A stretch of 64,000 nucleotides of DNA from Colwellia sp. M166 (GCF_024585285.1 NZ_CP040755.1:2852001-2916000), one strand, 5' to 3'. Positions 39,399-49,879 are shown, counted from the stretch's first letter. The notes: generated by a model not told the origin, from the sequence alone. Made by a program: numbers and translations.

Positions 39399-40040
39399 AT
39401 GATGGGCAATGTCATAAAAAAAGTCTTTTTTTGTTTAGCGCTATTAACCATAGCTGTTGGCGCTAATGCTGGAGCAGATGTTGATAAAAAAGATCCTTAT
39501 CAAATGATCAAAACGGTTGCTGATATCACTTTCAAGCGTTTTGCTAATGAACAAAGTGCGATACAAGCCGAACCTAATTTATTAAAGAATATTGTCCGTG
39601 AAGAGTTGATGCCTTACATCAATTATCAATATGCTGCTTATAAAGTCATTGGTAGTAACTTTAAAAAAACCAATAAAGCCGATCGTGCTGAATTTGTCCC
39701 GGCATTTCGAGAATATTTAATCACATCTTATGCACAGGTTTTTACTTTGTATAATAATCAAAAAGTCGAGTTTGCTCCGGCAAAAGATTTTTCGAAAGAT
39801 CGTGTGGTTTCTGTCGAAACCAGTGTGATAGAACCAGGACGTGCCCCTATTAATATCTCTTTTCGTGTGCGCAAACATAAAAAAACCGGTGAATGGAAAG
39901 CCTATGATATGGTAGCAGAAGGAATTAGTTTGCTTGATAGTAAGCAAGCAGAGCTTAGTAGCTTGATCCGTCAAAAAGGTTTAGCTCACGTCACTGAAAT
40001 GCTAAAAGAGAAAAGTGCACGAAACATCGTTTTTAAGTAG
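39399..40040 (+). CDS. mlaC: Periplasmic phospholipid carrier MlaC
   Basis: A 213-residue exported protein. Its signal peptide ends around NAGA (residue 25). The mature Tol-tolerance-Ttg2 domain includes EELMPYINYQYAAYKVIG and VVSVETSVIEPGRAPINISF. It shuttles phospholipid between MlaA at the outer membrane and MlaD. Two consecutive ATGs allow a start one codon later. Two bp after mlaD. Confidence 0.92.
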   Translation: MMGNVIKKVFFCLALLTIAVGANAGADVDKKDPYQMIKTVADITFKRFANEQSAIQAEPNLLKNIVREELMPYINYQYAAYKVIGSNFKKTNKADRAEFVPAFREYLITSYAQVFTLYNNQKVEFAPAKDFSKDRVVSVETSVIEPGRAPINISFRVRKHKKTGEWKAYDMVAEGISLLDSKQAELSSLIRQKGLAHVTEMLKEKSARNIVFK

Positions 40041-40109
40041 TATAAGAGCAGTCAGTTATTATCGATGTAGCAATACAATGGCGTATTATAGGGTTGTTAA
40101 TAGATTAAA

Positions 40110-40406
40110 ATGATAGATGTCCAACAAGCAGATCAAAAAGCGATTTTTAGTGGTGCCTTAACGCGTGCTACAATAACGCGAGCATTTGATAAAGAGTATC
40201 GTAAATTAGTTGATAATGGGCGAGTGGTTTTAGACTTGGCAAAGGTCAGTCAAATTGATACTGCTGGCTTAGCGTGGATTCTATTATTAATTGAATTAGC
40301 GGCTAGTAAAGCTTGCCATATTGGCTTAGTGAATTTACCTGATGACTTATTAAAATTGGCAAAACTAAGTGCGGTTGATACTTTATTGCCAATAGAAGAT
40401 ACCTAA
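40110..40406 (+). CDS. mlaB: STAS-domain Mla subunit MlaB
   Basis: A 98-residue STAS protein. The conserved loop is LAKVSQIDTAGLAWILLL, with the Thr at the usual regulatory hydroxyl position. MlaB binds MlaF and is needed for assembly and activity of the transporter. Positioned 69 bp after mlaC and before ibaG, as in E. coli. Confidence 0.9.
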   Translation: MIDVQQADQKAIFSGALTRATITRAFDKEYRKLVDNGRVVLDLAKVSQIDTAGLAWILLLIELAASKACHIGLVNLPDDLLKLAKLSAVDTLLPIEDT

Positions 40407-40430
40407 TATATACGCTATTTGGAGTAAAAA

Positions 40431-40688
40431 GTGGAAGTAAAAGATATTGAAAAACTAATTACCGATGCGGTTGAATTAGATGAGATTCATGTGGCATTTG
40501 ATGGTTCACAATGCAAAGTGATTGCTGTGGCAGATTTTTTAGGTGCTTTGAGCCGAGTGAAAAAACAACAAACAATTTATGCGCCTTTAGCACAAGTTAT
40601 CAATGAAGGCGTGATCCACGCGGTATCGATTAAAACGTTCACAACAGCTGACTGGCAACGTGAAAAAATGTTTAACCTACCTCTTTAA
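40431..40688 (+). CDS. ibaG: BolA-family protein IbaG
   Basis: An 85-residue BolA-like protein with a GTG start; GGAG lies 6 bp upstream of it. The central helix-turn segment with the family histidine is at VINEGVIHAVSIKTFT. IbaG partners monothiol glutaredoxins in iron-sulfur handling and acid response. Its place between mlaB and murA is conserved in gammaproteobacteria. Confidence 0.9.
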   Translation: MEVKDIEKLITDAVELDEIHVAFDGSQCKVIAVADFLGALSRVKKQQTIYAPLAQVINEGVIHAVSIKTFTTADWQREKMFNLPL

Positions 40689-41978
<1,290 letters not shown>

Positions 41979-41993
41979 TTTAAGCTAAATATT

Positions 41994-42025
41994 AAAAATC
42001 CCAGCCAGTTGCTGGGATTTTTTTT
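41994..42025 (+). terminator. Intrinsic terminator of the mla-ibaG-murA operon
   Basis: AAAAATCCCAGC, a CAGTT loop and GCTGGGATTTTTTTT form a 10-12 bp hairpin with a T tract, starting 16 bp after the murA stop. Confidence 0.92.
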
Positions 42026-42035
42026 GTTTGCCAAA

Positions 42036-42263
42036 TAACCTCAGTTCGGGATAAGCAAAGCTACTCAACAAGCTATTTTAGCGCCTATCTGTGTTGGATC
42101 TGCTACCAATAGCCAGCTATGGATACGCAGAACCGCCTTGATAAACACTCAACTATCAATGTTGAGTGATAGAGATAGAGTTATTTTATCGTGATGAATT
42201 AAGTTCTTGATATTAAGTTCTATTTTTAGGTTGGTAAGCATTCATTAACCCGAACTGAGGTTA
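42036..42263. mobile_element. MITE-like element, 228 bp, with terminal inverted repeats
   Basis: The left end TAACCTCAGTTCGGGATAA (42036-42054) and the right end TTAACCCGAACTGAGGTTA (42245-42263) are inverted copies with 18 of 19 bases matching. The interior has no coding potential but contains a hairpin CACTCAAC/GTTGAGTG (42146-42153 with 42161-42168). Length and structure fit a miniature element moved by a transposase encoded elsewhere. No target duplication is obvious. It fills the gap between the murA terminator and the end of degS. Confidence 0.75.
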
Positions 42264-42285
42264 AATAGTACGCTATGTGCTGTAG

Positions 42286-43341
42286 CTACTTTGTTACCTC
42301 AGCGATAGTGACAGGAAGTATTAGCTTTTGGTTGTCCCGAGATACCATAAAGTTTAACACGCTGCCAGGTGAGGCTTCTGCAACTACATCTAAGCCTTGT
42401 TTGGCATTTTGTACTTGAATATCGCCAATTTGATAAACCACATCACCTGATTGCAAACCCGCTTTCATTGCCGGGCTTTGCGGTGTAACAGCACCGATAA
42501 CAAAGCCTTTGATGCTAGCAACAGAATCATTGGCCTCAACGCCAAGCCAGCCGCGAATAACGCGTCCATGCTCAATAATTTTTAGCATAATCTTATGTGC
42601 TAATTGGTATGGCACAGCAAAGAATATACCTTGAATATTTAGATTTGGATTTGCTTGAGTAAACTTTCTTGAGTTAATGCCTACTAGCTCACCATTGGAG
42701 TTGATAAGTGCGCCACCAGAATTTCCTTCATTAATAGCTGCATCCATTTGTAAAAACTGCAAGTAACTTGTGCTTAAACCACTTTGTCCGGTGGCACTAA
42801 CGATACCTTGAGTCACGGTTTGCCCTAAATTTAGCGGATTACCGATAGCGAGTACAACATCGCCTACTTGTGACGTTAAGCTATTGTTTTGTGGAATAAC
42901 AGGTAAATTACTGGCTTGAACTTTTAACACCGCAAGATCAGTTAACACGTCGTAACCAATGAGTTCGGCATGAAGTTCTTGGCCTCTTTGTAGTACGACA
43001 ACAATTAAATCAGCACTTTGCACAACGTGGTAGTTGGTTAAAATGTAGCCTTGGTTGTGCATGATCACGCCACTACCTAAAGTTACTTTTCGTGATTGAC
43101 GGCCATAAGTTGGGTTGACTTGAATATCTTCAGAGTAGATGTTTACCACTGCAGGTCCGGCTAAACGCACGGCTTTAGCATAAGATAAGGGTTGTTGCTT
43201 TGTCTCGGTAGTGGTAAATACTTGCCAAGGAACAAGGTTATTTTCACGTAATTCAGGCATCAGTAATAGTAAAACTACTGCGAACATGACGCCGTAACTC
43301 GCAGAGCGAAGGAAAAACTTTAAGGCATTGATAATTTTCAA
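42286..43341 (-). CDS. degS: Site-1 serine protease DegS (sigma-E stress response)
   Basis: A 351-residue trypsin-like protease anchored by one N-terminal helix (YGVMFAVVLLLLMPE, about 16-30). The catalytic triad is His105 (TNYHVV), Asp135 (TDLAVLK) and Ser208 (EGNSGGAL). A single PDZ domain (about 255-345) senses unfolded porin C-termini. DegS cleaves RseA to release sigma-E. The single PDZ and membrane anchor separate it from the neighbouring DegQ. Confidence 0.94.
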   Translation of the reverse strand: MKIINALKFFLRSASYGVMFAVVLLLLMPELRENNLVPWQVFTTTETKQQPLSYAKAVRLAGPAVVNIYSEDIQVNPTYGRQSRKVTLGSGVIMHNQGYILTNYHVVQSADLIVVVLQRGQELHAELIGYDVLTDLAVLKVQASNLPVIPQNNSLTSQVGDVVLAIGNPLNLGQTVTQGIVSATGQSGLSTSYLQFLQMDAAINEGNSGGALINSNGELVGINSRKFTQANPNLNIQGIFFAVPYQLAHKIMLKIIEHGRVIRGWLGVEANDSVASIKGFVIGAVTPQSPAMKAGLQSGDVVYQIGDIQVQNAKQGLDVVAEASPGSVLNFMVSRDNQKLILPVTIAEVTK

Positions 43342-43455
43342 TGGGATTATTTTTATTAGTCTAATTTTTTGTAGATTAGCACAAAGCCTTTGTAGTGAAA
43401 AAGTTTTTGTCAGTTGTTAGGCTATAAATTATATCTCTTGTTGAGATATGAAATA

Positions 43456-43482
43456 AAAAGCCTGTCGATTTGACAGGCTTTT
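43456..43482 (-). terminator. Terminator downstream of degQ
   Basis: AAAAGCCTGTC (43456-43466) and GACAGGCTTTT (43472-43482) form an 11-bp hairpin with a 5-nt loop. On the minus strand the T tract follows the stem, about 49 bp after the degQ stop. It separates degQ from degS transcription. Confidence 0.88.
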
Positions 43483-43530
43483 GGTTTTAAAAATAAGTAA
43501 GGTTAAGCGCTTATAAATTGATTATATTGG

Positions 43531-44886
43531 CTATCTAATCATCAAAAATAGCGCTGAGTTATTACGTAATATATTGAGTGCAAAGACACCTTTATGGTCA
43601 TTTAAGTAACTACGTAATTCACCAACATTAGCAATGCGCTGGCGATTAATGCCATTAATTACATCACCTTTACGTAAGCCTATTGAAGCAGCTGGACTAT
43701 TTTCAGCAATTTCAGCAACAATAATACCATCACCTTGATTGTTGTTTTCTAGTTCAGCGCCGTCAAGCATACGATGTAAGCTTGCCGCTTCGATATTTGC
43801 TGTTTCAGATTTCTTTAAAGTGACGTCATACTCTTTCTCTTTACCGTCTTTTCTGATCACGGTGATTTTTACGGTTTTTCCTGCACCAATTGAACCAATT
43901 TTACCTCTAAGTTCATTGAAGGTTTTCACCATTTTGCCATTTACTTTGGTAATAACATCACCGGCACGAATACCTGCTTCATCAGCGGCAGAATCTGGTG
44001 TTACTTGTTCAACAAAACCACCTTGGTTGGTATCGAGCTCCATGGCTTTAGCTATTTCACTGGTAACACTTCGACCAGCGACACCTAACACACCACGTCG
44101 TACTTCACCAAACTCGATAATTTGGTTGACTAAGTTTTGTACCATATTGCTTGGAATAGCAAAGCCGATGCCAACATTACCACCATTAGGCCCTAAAATA
44201 GCGGTATTAATACCGATAAGTTCGCCACGTAAGTTAATTAAAGCACCACCTGAATTACCACTATTGATAGCGGCATCGGTTTGTATAAAGTCTTCATAAT
44301 TTTCAATGTTTAAACCACTGCGGCCTAAAGCACTAACAATACCCGATGTTACTGTTTGCCCAAGGCCAAATGGGCTACCAATAGCGACGGCAAAATCACC
44401 AACCCGTAAGCTATCGGAATCAGCGACCTTTACTTCCACGAGATCATCGGCTTCTATTTGTAATAAAGCGATATCACTCGCTTCGTCACTGCCAATTTTT
44501 TTTGCTTCAAGTTGACGGCCATCCTTTAAAGTAATTTGAATTTCGTCGGCGTCGTTAATAACATGGTTGTTAGTAACGATATAGCCCTTATCGGCATTAA
44601 TAATAACACCAGAGCCTAAACCACGAAATTCTCGTTCTTGTTGTTGGCCTTGACGAGGGTTACCAAAGAAAAATTTAAAAGCATCAGGAACACGCTGTTT
44701 AACTTCATGAGTGCCGCGTACGGAAATCAGGACTACACCAGGAGTTACATGCTCCAACATGGGAGCGAGGCTTGGCATGGTCTGGCCATTAACCGATTGA
44801 GGTAAGCCCGCTTGGACAGGAAGGCTTGCCATGGCAATCGTACTGGAAAGTAATACGGTATTTATTAAAACTGATAATTTTTTCAT
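43531..44886 (-). CDS. degQ: Periplasmic serine endoprotease of the Do family (DegQ/DegP)
   Basis: A 451-residue exported protease-chaperone. Signal peptide to about residue 26 (MKKLSVLINTVLLSSTIAMA..VQA). Triad His108 (TNNHVI), Asp138 (SDIALLQ), Ser212 (SGNSGGAL). Two PDZ domains follow (about 255-345 and 365-450). The short LA loop and position beside degS favour DegQ over DegP. It degrades misfolded periplasmic proteins as a multimer. A likely sigma-E promoter lies just upstream, overlapping the zapG stop. Confidence 0.93.
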   Translation of the reverse strand: MKKLSVLINTVLLSSTIAMASLPVQAGLPQSVNGQTMPSLAPMLEHVTPGVVLISVRGTHEVKQRVPDAFKFFFGNPRQGQQQEREFRGLGSGVIINADKGYIVTNNHVINDADEIQITLKDGRQLEAKKIGSDEASDIALLQIEADDLVEVKVADSDSLRVGDFAVAIGSPFGLGQTVTSGIVSALGRSGLNIENYEDFIQTDAAINSGNSGGALINLRGELIGINTAILGPNGGNVGIGFAIPSNMVQNLVNQIIEFGEVRRGVLGVAGRSVTSEIAKAMELDTNQGGFVEQVTPDSAADEAGIRAGDVITKVNGKMVKTFNELRGKIGSIGAGKTVKITVIRKDGKEKEYDVTLKKSETANIEAASLHRMLDGAELENNNQGDGIIVAEIAENSPAASIGLRKGDVINGINRQRIANVGELRSYLNDHKGVFALNILRNNSALFLMIR

Positions 44887-44923
44887 ATAATAGAAAACTC
44901 CTAACTAAAGTATTTATACCCAA

Positions 44924-44953
44924 TTAAAGACATAGAATAAAAAAATTAGTTCC
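44924..44953 (-). promoter_or_regulatory. Probable sigma-E promoter of degQ
   Basis: On the minus strand GGAACTA (44953-44947) and TCTTTAA (44930-44924) are separated by exactly 16 bp, matching the RpoE pattern GGAACTT-N16-TCnnA. The -35 begins within the last base of the zapG stop codon. The predicted start is about 30 nt before the degQ ATG. Since DegS activates sigma-E, the site makes biological sense. Confidence 0.5.
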
Positions 44954-45417
44954 TAACCATTGCTCGTGCTATTTGTAACACTATGTTTCTTATCGTCAAA
45001 CAAACCACTTGGTGCACCAGAATAATCTAGGGGGGGCTCTGATACAGTTTCATCATTTTGGCGCAAATTTTTCTTGTGTCGTAAGTTGACTGTTTGCGCT
45101 AATTGTTCTTGTGTTTCTTTCGAAAAAAACGGCATGTTTTCAATGTTTTCAGGTGTCGCTTGCTGTAGTAACTGGGTACTTTGCGCCATCTGACTCATTG
45201 CGGTTTGGCAAGTGCTGTTCATTTGCTCAAGTAGTTTTGCTGAACTTTCAAGATGGTCAGCAACATCAAGTTTGTACTGTGCTAATTCTGACTCACTTTG
45301 GCTGGCTTTCGCGGCAAGTTTTTGCGTTTCTTGAGCAGAGGAAGAAAGCATTCTGTTAGCAAAAAAACCGATAATAGCACCAACGATAAATAGCCCGAAC
45401 CCTAAAACAACATTCAT
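44953..45417 (-). CDS. zapG: Z-ring associated membrane protein ZapG (YhcB, DUF1043)
   Basis: A 154-residue protein with one N-terminal helix (VVLGFGLFIVGAIIGFFANRML) and a coiled coil to about residue 75 (ETQKLAAKASQSESELAQYK). A polar tail follows. E. coli YhcB has the same layout and connects cell division with envelope growth. The zapG/zapE divergent pair next to degQ/degS is conserved in gammaproteobacteria. Confidence 0.88.
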   Translation of the reverse strand: MNVVLGFGLFIVGAIIGFFANRMLSSSAQETQKLAAKASQSESELAQYKLDVADHLESSAKLLEQMNSTCQTAMSQMAQSTQLLQQATPENIENMPFFSKETQEQLAQTVNLRHKKNLRQNDETVSEPPLDYSGAPSGLFDDKKHSVTNSTSNG

Positions 45418-45597
45418 ATTTTTATACCTTCATTGTATTCATGGAAAAAATTAGAGAAAATAACCTTCAATCCAATTCAATATAACGTGCTTCACGCTAC
45501 TTTCCTAATGAATATATTTGTTAAAAAATATTTTTCAAGGGCAGTAGATGTAAACCGTGTATGAAAATAAAACTAGTGCGAATAAAACGGTTGTTAA

Positions 45598-46713
45598 ATG
45601 ATTAAATTATCCCCTATGGAAAAGTATACTCGAGATTTAACTCGCGATGATTTTCTTTTTGATGCGGCACAGGAAAATGCGGTAAAAAATTTACAGCGTT
45701 TATATGAAGACTTAAGCACTAAGCCGTTGCCGGTATCTGGTTTTAAAAAAGTGCTGAACCGTTGGAAGCGCGTGGTTAAAAAACCACAAAAAACGATTAT
45801 TACAGGAATTTATTTTTGGGGTGGTGTTGGCCGTGGTAAAACCTATCTCGTTGATACCTTTTATGACTGTTTGCCATTTAACAATAAAATGCGCGTGCAC
45901 TTTCATCGCTTTATGCATCGTGTGCATGAAGAACTTAAGACCTTACAGGGGCAAGCTGATCCGCTGAAAATCATCGCTAAACGCTTCGCCGATGAAACAT
46001 GTATTATCTGCTTTGATGAGTTCTTTGTTTCTGATATTACCGATGCGATGATTTTAGGGACTTTATTTGAAGAATTATTTGCCCATAATGTCACTTTAGT
46101 CGCGACCTCAAATATTATTCCAGATGAACTGTATCGTAATGGTTTACAACGTGAACGTTTTCTACCCGCTATAAAGCTGATTAATGAATGTTGTGATGTT
46201 GTTAATGTTGATAGTGGTGTTGACTATCGTTTGCGTACTTTAGAGCAGGCAGAAATATTCCACTTTCCGTTAGACCAACAAGCCGATGAAAACTTAAGAC
46301 ATTACTTTCAACAATTATCCTTGGAAGTTGGTCAAAAAGATAAAGTGATTGAAATTAATCATCGTGCGCTAACCACAGTACAAGAAGCTGATGGTGTTGT
46401 GCACTTTGAATTTTCTACCTTGTGTGAATCTGCGCGCAGCCAAAGTGACTATATGGAGTTAAGTCGATTGTATCATACGGTTTTATTGGCTAATGTCACG
46501 CAGATGGGAGCAGATAATGATGATAGCACGCGTCGTTTTATTGCTTTAGTTGATGAGTTTTATGAGCGCAATGTTAAATTGATTATGTCAGCGGAAGTGG
46601 CATTAGAGTATTTGTATACTGATGGTCGATTAAGTTTTGAATTTAAGCGTTGTTTGAGTCGATTACAGGAAATGCAATCGCATGATTATTTAGCGAGTGA
46701 ACACTTACCTTAA
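45598..46713 (+). CDS. zapE: Cell-division ATPase ZapE (AFG1-like)
   Basis: A 371-residue P-loop ATPase. Walker A is GGVGRGKT (75-82). Walker B with the following conserved segment is IICFDEFFVSDITDAMILG, and the sensor region is LVATSNIIPDELYRNGLQR. ZapE associates with the Z-ring late in division. The ATG at 45598 is preceded by a weak purine run. Divergent from zapG. Confidence 0.94.
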   Translation: MIKLSPMEKYTRDLTRDDFLFDAAQENAVKNLQRLYEDLSTKPLPVSGFKKVLNRWKRVVKKPQKTIITGIYFWGGVGRGKTYLVDTFYDCLPFNNKMRVHFHRFMHRVHEELKTLQGQADPLKIIAKRFADETCIICFDEFFVSDITDAMILGTLFEELFAHNVTLVATSNIIPDELYRNGLQRERFLPAIKLINECCDVVNVDSGVDYRLRTLEQAEIFHFPLDQQADENLRHYFQQLSLEVGQKDKVIEINHRALTTVQEADGVVHFEFSTLCESARSQSDYMELSRLYHTVLLANVTQMGADNDDSTRRFIALVDEFYERNVKLIMSAEVALEYLYTDGRLSFEFKRCLSRLQEMQSHDYLASEHLP

Positions 46714-46790
46714 CAGTTTACATACCTGATTAATAACCATTAACTTTTAATCATTCTTTCAATACAATATAAAAAAACTATAAGAATGAA

Positions 46791-47750
46791 ATGGAATTTA
46801 AAAAAATGATTAAAAATTAATTGATTTACTTTAGCGTCGTATTAGTTGCTACAGTTACACTTAACGTATCGGCGCAGGTTACTGATAATCCCTTTAGAAA
46901 TTCACTCGAGATCACAGAAAAATATTTGCCAAAAGCACTTAAATCTATGTGGCAGAGTGAGTATTTGGTTTGGCGGGCACAGTTGTTTAACTCTGCTTGT
47001 AGTGAACAATCTTTAGGCGTATCAAGCGTCATTAATTCAAGCTTTGGATTGTTTAATCAATTCATTATTGATCAAGTAATAATGAATAAAGAGCTAGCGT
47101 CCGATAATGAACAGTTAATATTACAAGATAGCAATAAATTATATTATCTACTCTTTAGCAAAATATATGCTTCGGCTTATAAAAAGCGCTTACAAATAAT
47201 TAAGCAATATCATCCGGACATCAGTGCTGAATTATGTCAACACGCACTGACTTTGGCTAAACAATATCCTGCTGACGAACAGCCAATATTACCTTGGCAA
47301 ACAACTCAAAAGGCAGAAGGAAATACTTGGCGAGCCGATTTATTTTCAATGCGTGTAGTTTATAAACATTTTATTGCGGCTTTTTTTGACCGACAAAAAC
47401 CATTTGCTGAAATTATTGATGCAGAAATATATGCCATAATAGTAAAAGATAAAAAGGCAATATTAGCGTTTTCTGACATTAGTGATAGCTATAAATATTC
47501 TGCTATATTAATGAACAATATAGATGAAGCTTATGAAAAAAGAACCGGGACAAGCTTAACTGATAAAAATTATCAGCCAATATACGCTCAAACAGCAAGT
47601 ATGGTCGCCACTCAAGCCTATCGGCTTGGAACGATTTCAGCCCTTATGCAGATTAAAGCACTTTATCCTGAAGAATTTCCTAAAATTGAAGCTCATATGA
47701 CTAGCTATATTAAATTACAGCTAAGTACATTAGAGCAGGATAAACAATGA
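46791..47750 (+). pseudogene. Unidentified exported protein with an in-frame stop inside its signal peptide
   Basis: The long frame is open from a TTG at 46821 (309 residues). Reading further upstream in the same frame gives ATG at 46791, a second ATG at 46806, then TAA at 46818-46820. The sequence is MEFKKMIKN, stop, LIYFSVVLVATVTLNVSA. Without the TAA this would be a textbook signal peptide; with it, either translation restarts at the TTG, giving a signal lacking its basic n-region, or the gene is newly inactivated. A Lys (AAA) to TAA change is the simplest explanation. I recognise no family in the mature part; it is helical-looking and has few cysteines. Confidence 0.6.
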
Positions 47751-47833
47751 TTGAACGAAGTATTTAGTAAATCGTAGTAAAATTTTATGCTTTTTAAGCA
47801 ATAGTAGAAAAAGATTAAAAATTAGGCGTGATC

Positions 47834-47856
47834 TTTTAAGCTTTGTTCTGTATAAT
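47834..47856 (+). promoter_or_regulatory. Promoter of the rplM-rpsI operon
   Basis: A perfect -10 TATAAT at 47851-47856 has a weak -35-like GTGATC-type element 17 bp upstream and is followed at 47857-47862 by a GC-rich block (CCGCGC), as in discriminators of ribosomal promoters. The start would be near 47863, leaving a leader of about 145 nt. Confidence 0.55.
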
Positions 47857-47862
47857 CCGCGC

Positions 47863-48006
47863 TCCCTACGTTACAAAGCTTGTTCTTTTTCCAGAGGACC
47901 GGCAACGGACTCGATGCTCGAAGGGGCAATAGCGTAGTCTTTAACGGATAACTTAAGGTTTTCTTAGGTTATTATTTAAGTAACACTTTTAAAATTGGGT
48001 TTTTTA
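47863..48006 (+). promoter_or_regulatory. 5' leader of rplM, possible autoregulatory structure
   Basis: About 144 nt between the promoter and rplM, containing GGACCGGCAACGGACTC and CGATGCTCGAAGGGGCAATAGC, which can form short GC hairpins. In E. coli L13 represses its own operon through the leader. The same is plausible here, but I cannot match a defined Rfam L13 motif by eye. Confidence 0.35.
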
Positions 48007-48435
48007 ATGAAAACTTTTGTAGCTAAATCAGAGAGCGTACAACGCGAATGGTTCTTAGTGGACGCCGAAGATAAAACTTTAGGTCGTATCGCTACTGAAA
48101 TTGCAAGTCGTTTACGCGGTAAGCATAAAGCAGAATATACTCCTCATGTAGATACTGGCGATTACATCGTTGTTATCAATGCTGAGAAAGTAAAAGTAAC
48201 TGGTAATAAAGCGAAAGGTAAAATTTACTACTCGCATACAGAATTTGTTGGTGGTCTTAAGCAAATTAGCTTTGAAAAGCTAATCGAAAAAGCTCCAGAG
48301 CGCGTGATTGAATTCGCAGTTAAGGGTATGTTACCTAAAGGTCCTTTAGGTCGTGAAATGTTCCGTAAACTTAAAGTTTACGCGGGTACTGAACATAAAC
48401 ATACTGCACAACAACCACAACTTTTGGAGCTGTAA
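48007..48435 (+). CDS. rplM: 50S ribosomal protein L13
   Basis: A 142-residue ribosomal protein starting [20 protein letters not shown], with [20 protein letters not shown] and the family segment [19 protein letters not shown]. The frame is open four codons further upstream (TTGGGTTTTTTA), but family alignment puts the start at the ATG at 48007. It leads the rplM-rpsI operon; 3 bp separate it from rpsI. Confidence 0.97.
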   Translation: MKTFVAKSESVQREWFLVDAEDKTLGRIATEIASRLRGKHKAEYTPHVDTGDYIVVINAEKVKVTGNKAKGKIYYSHTEFVGGLKQISFEKLIEKAPERVIEFAVKGMLPKGPLGREMFRKLKVYAGTEHKHTAQQPQLLEL

Positions 48436-48438
48436 GCA

Positions 48439-48831
48439 ATGGCTGATAATCAATATTACGGTACTGGTCGTCGCAAGAGCTCAACTGCTCGTGTGTTCAT
48501 GAAAGCTGGTAACGGTGCTATCACAATTAATAAACGTGACATTTCTGTATATTTCGGTCGTGAAACGGCTCGTATGGTTGTTCGTCAACCATTAGACTTA
48601 GTTGAAATGTTAGAAAAGTTTGACTTTAACATCACAGTAACTGGTGGTGGTATTTCTGGTCAAGCTGGCGCAATCCGTCACGGTATTACTCGTGCATTAA
48701 TGGAGTTTGATGAAACTTTACGTAGTCCTCTACGTAATGCTGGTTTCGTTACTCGTGATGCTCGTAAAGTTGAACGTAAGAAAGTTGGTTTACACAAGGC
48801 TCGTAAAAAGCCACAATTTTCAAAACGTTAA
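48439..48831 (+). CDS. rpsI: 30S ribosomal protein S9
   Basis: A 130-residue protein with the family N-terminus [19 protein letters not shown] and the basic tail [11 protein letters not shown], whose terminal Lys-Arg reaches the P-site tRNA. Standard length. Confidence 0.98.
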   Translation: MADNQYYGTGRRKSSTARVFMKAGNGAITINKRDISVYFGRETARMVVRQPLDLVEMLEKFDFNITVTGGGISGQAGAIRHGITRALMEFDETLRSPLRNAGFVTRDARKVERKKVGLHKARKKPQFSKR

Positions 48832-48850
48832 TATTTACGTTTACGATTTC

Positions 48851-48877
48851 AAAAACCGGCTTTTGCCGGTTTTTTTA
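48851..48877 (+). terminator. Terminator of rplM-rpsI
   Basis: AAAAACCGGC, TTTT loop, GCCGGTTTTTTT: a GC-rich hairpin with a T tract, 20 bp after the rpsI stop. Confidence 0.93.
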
Positions 48878-49288
48878 TGGTAAAAATTTGATCGACGTCA
48901 TGTTTTTTTGTTTTGAGGCTCGTAAAATGCCTATCAGCAAATGTCGGTTTACTATCCGGTAAAAAATCGTTTCTCATTTCTTAAATAACTATTAGTTGCC
49001 AGTTAATAAGCGTTAAAGTTTTTACCAGTATAGATGTACAATACACAAGATAGTAAAGTCATAAATACGAATAGTTTTCATTTGCTTGGTGTGACAATTG
49101 ACAATTAACTTTTATTTGCATAAACCTATGCTGAAAAGGTTAATTGCCTTGTAAAAAACAAGGGTTTTCTTTATCATCAGAACAATTTTTTTGTCGTTGA
49201 TTTAGTCGATCAGCAATCTGCACAATAACTAAGTGATTTTCTTAGTCATGTGTTGTTGTTTTAGCTAGATAATAATTGGAGAGTTTGA
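48878..49288. other. Non-coding region upstream of petA
   Basis: About 410 bp without a gene. A consensus -35 TTGACA sits at 49098-49103, but the expected -10 position (49121-49126, TAAACC) is poor, so the petABC promoter is only tentatively placed. GTTAATAAGCGTTAA at 49002-49016 resembles an ArcA box but has its half-sites one base too close. The petA ATG has a good ribosome site (GGAGAG). Confidence 0.4.
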
Positions 49289-49879
49289 ATGAGCAATGCG
49301 CCCGTTAACAACGGCCGTCGACGCTTTTTAACTGCGGCTACCTCGGTAGTTGGTGGTGTTGGTGTTGTCGGTGTGGCTGTGCCTTTCATTGGTTCTTGGA
49401 ACCCTAGTGCGCGTGCGAAAGCCGCAGGTGCACCGGTTGAAGTCAATGTAAGTAAAATAGAGCCTGGTCAATTAATTCGTGCTGAATGGCGCGGTAAGCC
49501 AGTATATGTCGTACGTAGAACCGAAGAAATTCTCTCTGGTTTAAGTACACATGACGACCAATTGAAAGATCCACAATCAGAAGTACCACAACAGCCCGTT
49601 TATGCGACTAACGAGTTTCGTTCGATTAAACCAGAGTTTTTGGTGGCGCTCGGTGTGTGTACTCATTTAGGTTGTGCTCCTACTCACCATAAAGGTGACT
49701 TCGAACAGCACGTTGCTGGTGTTAAAGATGGCTTCTTCTGTCCTTGTCATGGTTCTAAATTCGATATGGCTGGTCGTGTTTTCCAAAGTGTACCAGCACC
49801 GACCAACTTGATGGTTCCTGAGCATTCATTCCCTACTGAAGATACCTTATTAATTGGTGTGTCTGGAGGAGAAGCATAA
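49289..49879 (+). CDS. petA: Ubiquinol-cytochrome c reductase, Rieske iron-sulfur subunit
   Basis: A 196-residue protein with a twin-arginine N-terminus (NNGRRRFLTAAT) and membrane anchor (about 18-36), then the Rieske domain. The 2Fe-2S ligands are Cys124 and His126 in CTHLGC and Cys151 and His154 in CPCHGS, with the stabilising disulfide Cys129-Cys153. It accepts electrons from ubiquinol and passes them to cytochrome c1. Stop and petB start overlap by 1 bp. Confidence 0.97.
   Translation: MSNAPVNNGRRRFLTAATSVVGGVGVVGVAVPFIGSWNPSARAKAAGAPVEVNVSKIEPGQLIRAEWRGKPVYVVRRTEEILSGLSTHDDQLKDPQSEVPQQPVYATNEFRSIKPEFLVALGVCTHLGCAPTHHKGDFEQHVAGVKDGFFCPCHGSKFDMAGRVFQSVPAPTNLMVPEHSFPTEDTLLIGVSGGEA

Noticed and set aside
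49002..49016. ArcA-box-like GTTAATAAGCGTTAA upstream of petA
   Set aside because: The two GTTAA half-sites are 10 bp apart instead of the 11 of the ArcA consensus, and the motif is common in AT-rich DNA.
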